From: Burkholderia sp. Bp9143
GTDB lineage: Bacteria; Pseudomonadota; Gammaproteobacteria; Burkholderiales; Burkholderiaceae
Assembly (NCBI RefSeq): GCF_003853645.1
Contig: NZ_QTPO01000005.1
Location: 1 to 64,000, forward strand
Reading direction: 5' to 3'
DNA: 64,000 nucleotides
Both the position numbers and the translations under genes were made by a program. How positions within the stretch are numbered: position 1 is the first letter of the stretch; the number at the start of each line of letters is the position of its first letter. The notes under the pieces are model-generated. The model did not search any database. It worked only from the letters and a program-made list of their open reading frames with translations, and was not told where the DNA came from. Shown piece by piece: positions 9,073 to 17,949 of the stretch.

Positions 9073-10251
9073 TCAGCGCGTGATTTGCCGCATGAAGAAG
9101 ATCGTCTGGATCGTCGGCAACACCTGCTGCAGCACGCGGTTGAACTGCACCGAGCCGGCCGTGCTGACGTAGACGACGTCGAGCGGCTGGAGCGGGAAGC
9201 GGCTCGACAGCATCAGCGCATCCGGCTGCGTCATGTCGAGACGGAACACTTCCGGCTTCGTCGGGTTGTCATGCATCCCGCGCATCACGTAGATCTTGCG
9301 CGGGTTCGCATCGGTGTCGAGGATGCCGCCGCCGGACGTCAGCGCATCGGCGAGGGTCAACCTGCCCTTGAGCATCGGCACGGTGACCGGCGTCTTGACC
9401 TCGCCCATGATGAACACGCGGCTGTCGCTGCGGTCCGGCACGTTGATGATGTCGCCCGGTTGCAGCATCACGTTCTGCTTCACTTCGCCGCGATCGAGCA
9501 CGCCGTTCGCGTCGAGCGTGTAGAGCTTGCCGTCGCGCGTCAGGCGCACGCGCTGCAGGTCGGCCTCGTTGGTCGAGCCGCCCGAGCGCGAGATCGCGTC
9601 GACGAGCGTCAGCGGCACGTCGCTCACCGCGAGCGGGCCCGGCTGCTTCACCTCGCCCGTCACCTGAACCTTCTGGCTGCGGAACGACAGCACGCGCACG
9701 TCGAGCTGCGGATTCTTCACGTAGCGCGCGAGGGTGGTCGCCATCTCCTGGCGGATCTGCGCGATCGTCTTGCCGGCCACGTGGATACGGCCGACGAACG
9801 GGAAGAAGATCGTGCCGTCGGCGGCCACGGTCTGGCCGTACGGATCGGCCTGGCCCGGCAGCGCGGTCGTATACGGCTGCTGCAGCGCGCCCGCGACCGT
9901 CTGCGTCGTGTTGCCGCCGCTCGAGAACGACTGGCCCTGCGGCGTCGTCAGCTCGGGGTGATCCCACACCGTGACGCCGAGGATGTCCTGCGGGCCGACG
10001 CGGTACACGTATTGCGACGGATCGGTGTAACGGCCCGGCGGCAGCGGGTGCTCGACCTGCTGCTTCTGCAGCTGATCCATCACCAGCTTCGCGTCGATGT
10101 AATGAACCGGATAGGTTTCGGCCTGGCCTTGGCGGCCTTCGTCCTTCAGGTTCGACGAGTCGAGATAGTTGCCGGGCGCGGTCGCGCAGGCCGACAGGAA
10201 TGTCGTCAGTGCGACGGCAAGCGCCAGCGGGCGCATGGGACGTTTCAGCAT
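9073..10251 (-). CDS. bceE: BceE, Wza-type outer-membrane polysaccharide export lipoprotein
   Basis: A 392-residue polysaccharide export protein forming the outer-membrane channel for cepacian. It has a lipoprotein signal peptide ending in the lipobox LSAC (LALAVALTTFLSACATAP), the polysaccharide export domain ([19 protein letters not shown]), and then repeated SLBB-type segments such as VQVTGEVKQPGPLAVSDVP and VFIMGEVKTPVTVPM. The chosen ATG at 10249-10251 overlaps the end of bceD (ATGCTGA), implying translational coupling. Another in-frame ATG five codons later (10236) is also possible. The open frame extends upstream to 10356 only as an overlap with bceD. Confidence 0.95.
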   Translation of the reverse strand: MLKRPMRPLALAVALTTFLSACATAPGNYLDSSNLKDEGRQGQAETYPVHYIDAKLVMDQLQKQQVEHPLPPGRYTDPSQYVYRVGPQDILGVTVWDHPELTTPQGQSFSSGGNTTQTVAGALQQPYTTALPGQADPYGQTVAADGTIFFPFVGRIHVAGKTIAQIRQEMATTLARYVKNPQLDVRVLSFRSQKVQVTGEVKQPGPLAVSDVPLTLVDAISRSGGSTNEADLQRVRLTRDGKLYTLDANGVLDRGEVKQNVMLQPGDIINVPDRSDSRVFIMGEVKTPVTVPMLKGRLTLADALTSGGGILDTDANPRKIYVMRGMHDNPTKPEVFRLDMTQPDALMLSSRFPLQPLDVVYVSTAGSVQFNRVLQQVLPTIQTIFFMRQITR

Positions 10252-10688
10252 AGTTTTTGCAGCCATCCTTGAACCAGACGTTCGATCAATGAGTAGCTCT
10301 CGCGATAGTCGGCCTCCGGGCCGCCATGCGGATCCGCGATCTCGGCGTCCTCCCACTTGCCCAGCAGGTGGACCTTGCCGCGCGCGAACGGATCGACCGA
10401 TTCGACGGCCTTGATCTGTTCGCGCTCGCTGACGAGAATCAGGTCGGCGTCGCGCACGATCCGGCGCGACAGCCGCCGCGACCGGTGCGTCGTCGCATCG
10501 ACGCCGCGCTCGGCGAGCAGTTGCCGCATCACCGGATCGATGCCGTCGCCATCGTTCGCCCGTACGCCGGCGGAGTGGAACGTCACGCGCGGGCCGCCAC
10601 GCGACGCCGCGTGCGACCTGAACAGCATTTCCGCCGCCGGGCTGCGGCAGACGTTCGCGTGACAGACGATCAGGATGTTCCGGAACAT
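10245..10688 (-). CDS. bceD: BceD, low-molecular-weight protein tyrosine phosphatase
   Basis: A 147-residue LMW-PTP. The active-site loop CX5R is C9-HANVC-R15-S16, and the general-acid DP pair is D119-P120 in EIADPHGG. It should dephosphorylate the tyrosine tail of the BceF kinase in the cytoplasm, as established for Wzb/Wzc pairs. Its stop overlaps the bceE start and it begins 40 bases after bceC. A second phosphatase of the same family lies in the downstream polysaccharide cluster (44153-44602). Confidence 0.95.
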   Translation of the reverse strand: MFRNILIVCHANVCRSPAAEMLFRSHAASRGGPRVTFHSAGVRANDGDGIDPVMRQLLAERGVDATTHRSRRLSRRIVRDADLILVSEREQIKAVESVDPFARGKVHLLGKWEDAEIADPHGGPEADYRESYSLIERLVQGWLQKLC

Positions 10689-10728
10689 GGCGTCTCGAAT
10701 CGGGTTACGGGTAACGGTGACGCGCGGA

Positions 10729-12141
10729 TCAAGCGTTCGCGCGCGCGGCGCCCGGCACGCGGGCGGTGACGGCCTGGCGCGAGCCGGGGCGGCCGATCGG
10801 GTGGTATTCGATGCCCTGCTCGCTCATCGTCTCCGGCTCGTACAGGTTGCGGCCGTCGAAGATCACCGGCGACTTCCACAGGCGGCCGAGCGCGACGAAG
10901 TCGGGGCTCTTGAAGATCTTCCATTCGGTGACGATCACGAGCGCATCGGCATCGCGCGCGGCCTGCGCCTCGTCGTCGACGAAGGTGAGGCGCTCGAGCC
11001 AGCTCGGGTGATTCGCGAGATCGAGTGCGAGCACGCGGCGCGCTTCCTGCTGCGCGACCGGGTCGTACGCCGCGATGCGCGCGCCGCGCGACAGCAGCTC
11101 GGCGATCAGCTCGCGGCTCGGCGCTTCGCGCATGTCGTCGGTGTTCGGCTTGAATGCCAGGCCCCAGATCGCGAACGTGCGGCCCGTCAGGTCCTCGCCG
11201 AAGCGCGCGACGATCTTGTCGGCGAGCACGCGCTTTTGCGTCGCGTTGACCGACGACACGGCCTTCAGGATCTGCAGCGACTGGCCGTGCTCGTCGGCGG
11301 TGCGGATCAGCGCCTCGACGTCCTTCGGGAAGCACGAGCCGCCGTAGCCGCAGCCCGCATAGAGGAAGTGATAGCCGATGCGCGGATCGGAGCCGATCCC
11401 GCGGCGCACGGCCTCGATGTCCGCGCCGAAGCGGTCGGCCAGGTTCGCGAGCTCGTTCATGAACGAAATGCGCGTCGCGAGCATCGCGTTCGCCGCGTAT
11501 TTGGTGAATTCCGCCGAGCGCACGTCCATGTACAGCGTGCGTTCGTGGTTGCGGTTGAACGGTGCGTAGAGCTTCTTCATCAGCTCGCGTGCGCGCTCGC
11601 CCGGCACGTCGTCGTCGCAGCCGATCACGATGCGGTCCGGCCGCGTGAAATCGTCGACCGCCGCGCCTTCCTTCAGGAATTCCGGATTCGACACGACCGA
11701 GAACATCGGGTCGTCGCCGCGCTTCGCGAGTTCATCGGCCACCGCCGCGCGCACGCGCTCGGCCGTGCCGACCGGGACCGTCGACTTGTCGACGATCACC
11801 TTGAAGCCCTTCATGTAGCGGCCGATGTTGCGCGCCGCCGCGAGCACGTACTGCAGGTCGGCCGAGCCGTCCTCGTCGGGCGGCGTGCCGACCGCGATGA
11901 ACTGCACGTCGCCGTGCGCGACCGCTGCCTCGATGTCGGTCGAGAAGCGCAAGCGGCCCGCCGCGCGGTTGCGCGCGATGACTTCCTTGAGGCCCGGCTC
12001 GTGGATCGGCACGCCGCCGTTGTTCAGGACGTCGATCTTCGCCTGATCGACGTCGAGACAGAACACGTCGTGCCCGATGTCGGCGAGACAGGCGCCGGTG
12101 ACAAGACCTACGTAACCGCTGCCGATGATAGTCAGATTCAT
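10729..12141 (-). CDS. bceC: BceC, UDP-glucose 6-dehydrogenase
   Basis: A 470-residue NAD-dependent dehydrogenase converting UDP-glucose to UDP-glucuronic acid, a cepacian precursor. The N-terminal Rossmann motif is IGSGYVG (6-12), followed by DVDQAKID. The catalytic cysteine is C270 in [13 protein letters not shown]. The C-terminal UDP-binding domain contains [16 protein letters not shown]. Length and motifs are normal for the family. The WecC paralogue in the second cluster acts instead on UDP-ManNAc. Confidence 0.96.
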   Translation of the reverse strand: MNLTIIGSGYVGLVTGACLADIGHDVFCLDVDQAKIDVLNNGGVPIHEPGLKEVIARNRAAGRLRFSTDIEAAVAHGDVQFIAVGTPPDEDGSADLQYVLAAARNIGRYMKGFKVIVDKSTVPVGTAERVRAAVADELAKRGDDPMFSVVSNPEFLKEGAAVDDFTRPDRIVIGCDDDVPGERARELMKKLYAPFNRNHERTLYMDVRSAEFTKYAANAMLATRISFMNELANLADRFGADIEAVRRGIGSDPRIGYHFLYAGCGYGGSCFPKDVEALIRTADEHGQSLQILKAVSSVNATQKRVLADKIVARFGEDLTGRTFAIWGLAFKPNTDDMREAPSRELIAELLSRGARIAAYDPVAQQEARRVLALDLANHPSWLERLTFVDDEAQAARDADALVIVTEWKIFKSPDFVALGRLWKSPVIFDGRNLYEPETMSEQGIEYHPIGRPGSRQAVTARVPGAARANA

Positions 12142-12210
12142 GATGTGTCGGACCTCGTGACCAATGATTCGAAATTCGTAAAACCGGAGTGTCTGTGCGG
12201 CGACGCCGCG

Positions 12211-13584
12211 TCAGTAAGCGTTGCTGCCGGCGAAGCCTTTCCAGAGCGTCAGCACGACGATCTTGATGTCGAGCCAGAACGACCAGTTCTGCATGTAGTA
12301 CAGATCGAGCTTCACGCGTCCCATCATCTTCTCGATCTGGTCGGTCTCGCCGCGAAAGCCGTTGATCTGCGCCCAGCCGGTGATGCCCGGCTTGATCCGG
12401 TAGCGGAACATGTAGCCCTTCACCAGATCCTTGTAGATGTCGTCGTGCGCGAGCGCATGAGGCCGCGGGCCGACGACCGACATCTCGCCCTTCAGCACGT
12501 TGATGAACTGCGGCAGTTCGTCGAGGCTCGTGCGGCGCAGGAAGCGGCCGACCGACGTCACGCGCGTATCGTTCTTCGTCGCCTGCGTGACCTGCCCCGC
12601 GACTTCCTGATGCACCTTCATCGAGCGGAACTTGTAGATCTCGAACTCGTGCCCGTCGATCCCCTTGCGCTTCTGGCGGAAGAACACCGGCCCGCGCGAC
12701 GTGAACTTGATCAGGCAGGCAATCAGCACCATCACCGGCGCGAGTGCCGTGAGCGCCGCCAGCGCGAACAGCCGGTCGAACACGAACTTCGGCAGGATCC
12801 GCACGTCGGTGATCGGCGACGCCGCGAGGTTGATCGCCGGCACGCCGAGCACCTCGACCACTTCCTGGTTGAAGAACGACAGCGTGCGCACGTCCGGAAT
12901 GAAACGGATATTCACGAAGTCGTGGCGGAACACCGTCACGATCTGGTGAATCCGGCGCTCCTCCGTGATCGGCAGCGTGAGCCACAGCTCGCTGATCGCG
13001 CGGCTGCGCACCAGCCACACCAGCGATTCGAACTGCCGCTCGATGCGCACGTCGTCGAGCGCGACTTCGCCCGGCGCTTCACTTTCATCGAATACGCACA
13101 CCGGGTTGAAGCCTGCTTCCGGCCGCGCCCGCATCTGCGCGATCAGCCGCCGCGCCGCCGGCGTACCGCCGACGATCGCGACCGCCTTCAGGTTGTAGCC
13201 ACCGCGGCGCAGTTGTCGCAGCACGACGTGCACGCAAGCCTTCGAGCCGGCGAGCAGCACCATCGTCACGACCGCCCAGTAACCCAGCCACAGCCGCGAC
13301 AGGTCGCCCGACTGGTGAAAGCTGAAGCTCATCAGGATGCCCGCGAGCTCGACCACCAGCCACGCGAACGCAACGCGCCCCACCAGCCCGACGAGACGCT
13401 TGCCGCGCCACGACTGGTAAATGCCGATCGCCGGAAAGAACACGACGACCAGCAGGCAGTCGAACAGCACCGTCGTGCGCTGCAGGTCGTTGAGCCAGAT
13501 GCTGCCGCCGTGCAGCGCGGCGGCGATCAACGCCCCCAACACGACCATCGCAATATCGATGACTCTCGCCAGCACGCTCAACAT
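12211..13584 (-). CDS. bceB: BceB, undecaprenyl-phosphate glucose-1-phosphate transferase
   Basis: The priming enzyme of cepacian assembly, a WcaJ-like polyprenyl-phosphate hexose-1-phosphate transferase. From the ATG at 13582-13584 it is 457 residues, with several N-terminal membrane helices, a central CoA-binding-like Rossmann domain ([16 protein letters not shown]) and a C-terminal catalytic domain with [28 protein letters not shown] and KPGITGWAQ. The ATG has a good ribosome-binding site (AGAGGAAG, about 5 bases away). The frame also offers a GTG at 13642-13644 that would add 20 polar residues. The protein ends GFAGSNAY, the same ending as its paralogue in the second cluster. Confidence 0.93.
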   Translation of the reverse strand: MLSVLARVIDIAMVVLGALIAAALHGGSIWLNDLQRTTVLFDCLLVVVFFPAIGIYQSWRGKRLVGLVGRVAFAWLVVELAGILMSFSFHQSGDLSRLWLGYWAVVTMVLLAGSKACVHVVLRQLRRGGYNLKAVAIVGGTPAARRLIAQMRARPEAGFNPVCVFDESEAPGEVALDDVRIERQFESLVWLVRSRAISELWLTLPITEERRIHQIVTVFRHDFVNIRFIPDVRTLSFFNQEVVEVLGVPAINLAASPITDVRILPKFVFDRLFALAALTALAPVMVLIACLIKFTSRGPVFFRQKRKGIDGHEFEIYKFRSMKVHQEVAGQVTQATKNDTRVTSVGRFLRRTSLDELPQFINVLKGEMSVVGPRPHALAHDDIYKDLVKGYMFRYRIKPGITGWAQINGFRGETDQIEKMMGRVKLDLYYMQNWSFWLDIKIVVLTLWKGFAGSNAY

Positions 13585-14011
13585 GTCTGCTTCCTCTTTG
13601 AACAGGCGTTTGCCGAACAGCTCCTTGCGCAGCCCGTGCCGCACATTCGATTCAAACGTTGCATGACGCTATTGAAGCGGTAAGAAAATCCCTCCTCAAG
13701 CGCACAAGTATTTCGAAAAATAATCGGAAATTCTTGCCGCGGCATTCTTGAATTAAATCGGCACGTTTTCCCGAATCGATCGCGAATCGGGATTTTTTCG
13801 ATAACTTTACGGCTCCCGCCAGCTCCTTGCGGGAAGGCGCTCCAGCGCGATTCGCCGAATTATTTTTTTATTTTTTTATTTGCATCGGATGCTATCGCGG
13901 AAAATTCTCCCGGATACGTGCGCGACGAATATCGTGCAAAACGCCCGGTTTTATTGTCGATTTACTTCATGCTACAAACAGGCACTGACTTCAATCGAGG
14001 AGAGTGTCATC
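13585..14011. promoter_or_regulatory. Divergent control region between bceB and bceA
   Basis: This 427-base gap must hold the promoters of both the minus-strand bceB-K operon and the plus-strand bceA. It is visibly richer in A and T than its surroundings. It contains a plus-strand hairpin with a T6 tract at 13770-13798, a small hairpin TCCCGC/GCGGGA near 13818-13838, and two near-identical T tracts around 13860-13880. The bceA ribosome-binding site GAGGAGAG is at 13997-14004. No convincing -35/-10 pair could be chosen by eye for either side. Confidence 0.6.
13770..13798 (+). terminator. Terminator-like hairpin in the bceA leader (possible attenuator)
   Basis: The arms CCCGAATCG and CGAATCGGG pair with one internal A-A mismatch around a four-base loop and are followed by ATTTTTT on the plus strand. 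It lies 214 bases upstream of the bceA start, and nothing upstream on this strand needs terminating, because the neighbour bceB runs the other way. If bceA transcription starts before it, it could act as an attenuator; otherwise it may only insulate bceA from antisense read-through. Confidence 0.4.
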
Positions 14012-15538
14012 ATGAATGCTCCGGCCGTGGCAGCCGATACGCGCCCTTCTTCTTCCGCCGCAACCGACGCCGGGTTGCGCGTCGCGGTGCAGCCGGTGAT
14101 CCTTGCCGGCGGTTCGGGCACGCGTCTGTGGCCGATGTCGCGCGAACACTATCCGAAGCAGCTGATCGGCCTGCTCGGCGATCATTCGCTGCTGCAATCC
14201 ACCGCGCTGCGGCTCGACGGCCTCGCGACCAGTCATCCGCTGAACGACGACGTGCTAATCGTGTGCGGCGAGGATCACCGCTTCACGACCGCCGAACAAC
14301 TGCGCCTGACCGGCAAGCGTGCGGCGATCATGCTCGAGCCGCTCGGTCGCGACACCGCGCCCGCGCTGACGCTCGCCGCGCTGCGGATCGTCGCCGGCGG
14401 CGGCGATGCCGTGATGACGGTGATGCCGGCCGACCACGCGGTGGCCGACCAGGCGCGCTTTCATGCGGCCGTCGCGGCCGGCGTGCACTGCGCGGCCCAG
14501 GGCAAGATCGCGACGATGGGCATCGTGCCGGGCCGCGCCGAAACGGGCTACGGCTACATCCGCGTCGGCGCGCCGCTCGGCGACGCCGCCACCGGCAACC
14601 TCGACGTGCGCCGTCTCGACCGCTTCGTCGAGAAGCCGCATCTCGAACTTGCGCAGCAGTACGTCGCATCCGGCGAATACTGGTGGAACAGCGGGATCTT
14701 CATCGTGCGCGCGTCGGTGTGGCTGAACGCGATCCGCCAGCTCGAACCCGAGATCCACGCAGCCTGCGAGCAGGCCGTCGCACGCGGCAAGGACGACGGC
14801 GACTTCTTCCGCGTCGACCGTGACGCGTTCGCCGCGTCGCCGTCGAACTCGATCGACTACGCGGTGATGGAGCGGCTCGTGAACCTGCCGCAGCTGTGCG
14901 AAAGCGTCGTCGTGCCGCTCGACGCGGGCTGGTCGGACGTCGGCTCGTGGGACGCGATCTGGCAGATCCTGCCGAAGGACGATGCCGAGAACGTCGGCCG
15001 CGGCCACGTGCTGTTCGAGAACGCCGAATCGACCTTCGCGCATTCGGAAAGCCGGCTCGTCGCGTGCGTCGGCACGCAGAATCTCGTCGTCGTCGAAACG
15101 CCCGACGCCGTGCTCGTCGCCGACAAGTCCTGCGTGCAGGACGTGAAGAAGATCGTCGGGCGCATCAAGGCCGAACGCGGCGCGGAAGCGACCGATCACC
15201 GCAAGGTCCATCGCCCGTGGGGCCACTACGACTCGGTCGACATGGGCGAGCGCTTCCAGGTGAAACGCATCGTCGTGAAGCCGGGCGCGCGACTGTCGCT
15301 GCAGATGCACCACCACCGCGCCGAGCACTGGATCGTCGTGCGCGGCACCGCGCGCATCACGCGCGGCGACGAAACCTTCCTGCTGTCCGAAAACGAATCG
15401 ACGTACATCCCGCTCGGCGTGTCGCACCGTCTCGAGAACCCGGGCAAGATGCCGCTCGAGCTGATCGAAGTGCAGTCGGGCGCGTACCTCGGCGAGGACG
15501 ACATCGTCCGCTTCGACGATACCTACGGACGCCAGTGA
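14012..15538 (+). CDS. bceA: BceA, bifunctional mannose-1-phosphate guanylyltransferase / mannose-6-phosphate isomerase
   Basis: A 508-residue type II bifunctional enzyme making GDP-mannose, the main sugar donor (and rhamnose precursor) for cepacian. The N-terminal pyrophosphorylase has VILAGGSGTRLWPMSREHYP with the GGSGTRLWP nucleotide-binding motif, and FVEKP further on. The C-terminal cupin isomerase has HRPWGHYDSVD, QMHHHRAEHWIVVRGTARI and YIPLGVSHRLENP with the metal-binding histidines. The ATG at 14012 is chosen for its ribosome-binding site GAGGAGAG. The frame is open further upstream from 13880 but without similarity to the family. It is transcribed divergently from bceB-K. Confidence 0.95.
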   Translation: MNAPAVAADTRPSSSAATDAGLRVAVQPVILAGGSGTRLWPMSREHYPKQLIGLLGDHSLLQSTALRLDGLATSHPLNDDVLIVCGEDHRFTTAEQLRLTGKRAAIMLEPLGRDTAPALTLAALRIVAGGGDAVMTVMPADHAVADQARFHAAVAAGVHCAAQGKIATMGIVPGRAETGYGYIRVGAPLGDAATGNLDVRRLDRFVEKPHLELAQQYVASGEYWWNSGIFIVRASVWLNAIRQLEPEIHAACEQAVARGKDDGDFFRVDRDAFAASPSNSIDYAVMERLVNLPQLCESVVVPLDAGWSDVGSWDAIWQILPKDDAENVGRGHVLFENAESTFAHSESRLVACVGTQNLVVVETPDAVLVADKSCVQDVKKIVGRIKAERGAEATDHRKVHRPWGHYDSVDMGERFQVKRIVVKPGARLSLQMHHHRAEHWIVVRGTARITRGDETFLLSENESTYIPLGVSHRLENPGKMPLELIEVQSGAYLGEDDIVRFDDTYGRQ

Positions 15539-15548
15539 CGCAACGCCT

Positions 15549-15580
15549 GCCGGACGCACCGTCGCGACGGTGCGTCCGGC
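15549..15580 (+). terminator. Perfect 32-base palindrome after bceA
   Basis: The arms GCCGGACGCACCGTCG and CGACGGTGCGTCCGGC are perfectly complementary with no loop bases between them. The palindrome lies 10 bases past the bceA stop. No T run follows, so it may stabilise the 3' end of the mRNA or assist termination together with the next hairpin. Confidence 0.45.
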
Positions 15581-15600
15581 ATCACGGGCATGGAGGAGAC

Positions 15601-15648
15601 AAAAAACAACGCGCGGGTGCCGTGACGTACGGCAACCCGCGCGTTTTC
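15601..15648. terminator. Bidirectional terminator between bceA and the convergent gene
   Basis: The stem AACGCGCGGGTGCCGT pairs with ACGGCAACCCGCGCGTT, with one bulged base. It is flanked by AAAAAA on the left and TTTT on the right, so a U-run follows the stem on both strands. It sits between the converging bceA and the gene at 15662-16603 and should end both transcripts. Confidence 0.8.
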
Positions 15649-15661
15649 GTTCGGACGACGC

Positions 15662-16603
15662 TCAACCTACGCGGTATGCGTATTCGCGGCGGTCCGACTG
15701 CACCGGGTCATTGCGGCCCTCGGATAGCGTACCCGCGCGACGCTCGGCGATGAAGCGCTTGATGTCCGACTCGGCACGCGCCAGCGCGGACAGGCCGGCC
15801 AGCACTTCGCCTTGCGGCGCACGCACCGGTTCGTCGCTCGCACCATGGCGATCGATCCACTGACGCGCCCAGTCGAGCGCGTACTGCTCCGCTTCCTCCG
15901 CATCGGTGAAGCGCGGGCCGATCAGGCCCGAGCGCTCGACGCGCCGGTCGTCCTGCGTGATCTCGGCCCATGCGCGGTACATCAGGTTCTGCACCGGCTG
16001 CGCAATGCCGCAGATCGTATAGCCGCGGTATTCGTCGACTTGCGGCTCGGCCGCGGCGAAGCTCGCGGCGGACGGACGCCCGTGACGCAGCCCGGCGGGC
16101 TGCGCGCCCGGCACCGCGAACGACGAACCGGACGACGCGTCGGCGTCGGCCTTCGACATCGCGGCCAGCGTCGCGCCCTCGCCATCCCAAACGTTTGCCT
16201 GCGCGACCGGCAGTTGCCACGACTCGGGGTTCTGCCAGAACACGCCGCGCAGACGGTCGTTGTCGGGCACGGGCTCGGCACGGCATGCCGGCGCGACCGG
16301 CACCGGCGGCGGCGGCACATACGCGAACGTGCGCCCGCTGAACTGGGTCAGCACGTCGATCATCTGCAGCAGCGTGCCGTTCGCGAGCCACTCCTCGTAG
16401 CGGCGGCGGCACGTCGGCCCGGACGGATAGCGTCCGGGCAGTTTGGACCACGCCTCGCCGGTCGTGAGGATCCAGAGGACCGCATTGGCGACGACGCGCG
16501 GTTCGGCACGTGGACGGCCGCGACGGTTCAGCCGGATGGGTTCATCGGCGATCAGCGTTGAAAGACGAAACCACTCTTCATCGTTAAGCTCATCGAAGAA
16601 CAT
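15662..16603 (-). CDS. Protein with an IS5/DUF4096-type transposase N-terminus, possibly domesticated regulator
   Basis: A 313-residue protein of unknown function. The first about 75 residues resemble the DUF4096 domain at the start of IS5-family transposases (LIADEPIRLNRRGRPRAEPR, VANAVLWILTTGEAWSKLP, CRRRYEEW), normally a DNA-binding module. No DDE catalytic domain follows. There is a proline-rich linker (YVPPPPVPVAPACRAEPVP) and then a novel C-terminal region with EYRGYTICGIAQPVQNLMYR and a charged helical end. No flanking inverted repeats or target duplication were seen, and the coding looks native, which argues for a domesticated protein rather than an insertion sequence. The ATG at 16603 has a GGAGA site; a GTG at 16618 is an alternative. 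A role in controlling neighbouring bceA is only a guess. Confidence 0.7.
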   Translation of the reverse strand: MFFDELNDEEWFRLSTLIADEPIRLNRRGRPRAEPRVVANAVLWILTTGEAWSKLPGRYPSGPTCRRRYEEWLANGTLLQMIDVLTQFSGRTFAYVPPPPVPVAPACRAEPVPDNDRLRGVFWQNPESWQLPVAQANVWDGEGATLAAMSKADADASSGSSFAVPGAQPAGLRHGRPSAASFAAAEPQVDEYRGYTICGIAQPVQNLMYRAWAEITQDDRRVERSGLIGPRFTDAEEAEQYALDWARQWIDRHGASDEPVRAPQGEVLAGLSALARAESDIKRFIAERRAGTLSEGRNDPVQSDRREYAYRVG

Positions 16604-17323
16604 AGTTGATTTCTCCACACAGCCAGGCCGGGGCTGCGATTGTCGGCGCCGTCGTCACGCATCGCGTCACGGGGCGGCCCGGTTGCACATTATGGTTATC
16701 CGATTCTTGTGCATGCCGGCGCGACACCGCACTTTCACGGTGCCGCCATTCCCGGCAATGGCGCACAAATCTCGGTCTCACTCCAATGTGGGAATTTTTG
16801 TGCACGAAGCATACCATCCTCAGGGTTTATCTCAATATGACAATGACTTAATGTTACGCACTGAAACAACCTGCCATGGATGCGCAATCCATTTACGCTT
16901 GAATTTTTTTACACGATCGTTATGCGAGACGCTGGGAAGCCCCGTCTGACGGGGCTCCGCGGGGTGCATGCGAACACTGGCCAGCGGGCCTCCCAAGGTG
17001 TTCAGACCCTTACCGGTAACAATCCCGGGAATTGCCGCTCAAAATCGGTAAATCAGGGAAAAATTCGTAACAAGATATTCACGGATCGGTAAATCGTTCA
17101 AATTCCACTGAACTGAATTTTCTCCGCGCACAATCTTTTTATTGTTTATCGGCGAGTAATGAAAGCGATCGGACGCGCGATGCACATTGTTTCCCGGCAT
17201 GCAAGCGTTGACGGGTTTGTTACATCCTCCACGTAACGGGCGGCCGACAGCGGCGGCGCGCCGCGTTTCGGGTCGGAACAGCGGCCAATCTGTGCGACAA
17301 GGAGAGCGGGATCCGGGCGCGCG
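16604..17323. promoter_or_regulatory. 720-base gene-free region upstream of the DUF4096-type gene
   Basis: No supported gene is present. It is markedly less GC-rich from about 16780 to 17170. It contains the promoter of the minus-strand gene ending at 15662, a near-perfect hairpin AGCCCCGT/ACGGGGCT at 16938-16956 without a T run, and phased repeats described separately. A 70-codon open frame at 16880-17092 has no ribosome-binding site and no recognisable composition, so it is not called. Confidence 0.5.
17014..17095. repeat. Three CGGTAA repeats at helical spacing
   Basis: CGGTAA occurs at 17014, 17046 and 17087. The last two are part of a longer exact direct repeat ATCGGTAAATC (17044-17054 and 17085-17095). 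The spacings, 32 and 41 bases, are close to three and four turns of DNA, so the copies would lie on one face of the helix. This is compatible with a regulator binding array, but no family is identified. Confidence 0.4.
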
Positions 17324-17905
17324 TCAGCGCAGATCGCCTGCCAGCGACGCAGCCACGTCCGCCGCGATGCGTTGCGGCGGCATCGTATAGGCCGGGTGAT
17401 CGCAGCCGATCGACAGCGTCGCGCCATCCTTGAGCGCCACGCGCATCGGCCCGCTCAATTCGAAGCGCACGAAATGCACGGCCGAGGTCTTCTCCGCGTT
17501 GTCGCGGTCGAGGTCCTCGTCGGCGATCGCATAGACGTCAGGATGCCCGTCGACCCGCAAGTACACGCGATCCTCGACGCCGATCAGCCGCGCGAGTGCC
17601 GCCCGCCGCTCGGCCTCGTGCTCGTATTCGATCTGCAGCGTCGCCTTCAGGTTGGTACCGTCAGGCACGAGCGGCAGATAGGCTTCCAGTTCGCCTTCGA
17701 TGCCGGCCTCGTCGAAGATCTTCTCGATGTGCAGCATTTCCTGGATCTGATAGCGGATCGTGGTCTCGTCCTCGAACAGGAAGCGCAGATGGTTGCCGAG
17801 CGCCACCGCGCGGCGGCGCTTGTGCGCGACGAGCCGCGCGTGTTCGGTCTTGCGGATCTTCGCGTACGCTTCGAGCGTCAGCAGCGAGTCGCGGGTCAGC
17901 GTCAT
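17324..17905 (-). CDS. DUF3501 family protein
   Basis: A 193-residue soluble protein beginning MTLTRDSLLTLEAYAKIRKT, with the family patterns LGNHLRFLFEDETTIRYQIQEML and VHFVRFELSGPM. Its function is not known. DUF3501 proteins typically lie next to rubrerythrin and CCG-domain iron-sulfur proteins, as here. The ATG at 17903-17905 lies 44 bases past the stop of the Fe-S gene, and the longer open frame upstream only shadows that gene. Co-transcription suggests a part in a peroxide or redox-stress pathway; this is inference from context. Confidence 0.85.
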   Translation of the reverse strand: MTLTRDSLLTLEAYAKIRKTEHARLVAHKRRRAVALGNHLRFLFEDETTIRYQIQEMLHIEKIFDEAGIEGELEAYLPLVPDGTNLKATLQIEYEHEAERRAALARLIGVEDRVYLRVDGHPDVYAIADEDLDRDNAEKTSAVHFVRFELSGPMRVALKDGATLSIGCDHPAYTMPPQRIAADVAASLAGDLR

Positions 17906-17949
17906 GGGATGTCCTCGGATAGCGTGGATATCTTCGTGGAGCGGCCGGT

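Noticed and set aside
10675-13683. A 1002-codon plus-strand open frame
   Set aside because: It lies antisense to bceB and bceC, whose catalytic motifs are unmistakable. Its product is a low-complexity Arg/Ala/Asp/Val/His mixture, as produced by GC-rich third-position bias.
12211-15538. A Wzx flippase or acyltransferase genes within bce-I
   Set aside because: None is present. In described strains these belong to the separate bce-II cluster, which is not in this window.
15662-16603. A complete IS5-type insertion sequence
   Set aside because: Only the N-terminal transposase domain is recognisable; there is no DDE domain, terminal inverted repeat or target duplication.
16880-17092. A 70-codon plus-strand open frame in the gene-free region
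   Set aside because: No ribosome-binding site, no homology pattern, and it crosses the hairpin and repeats.
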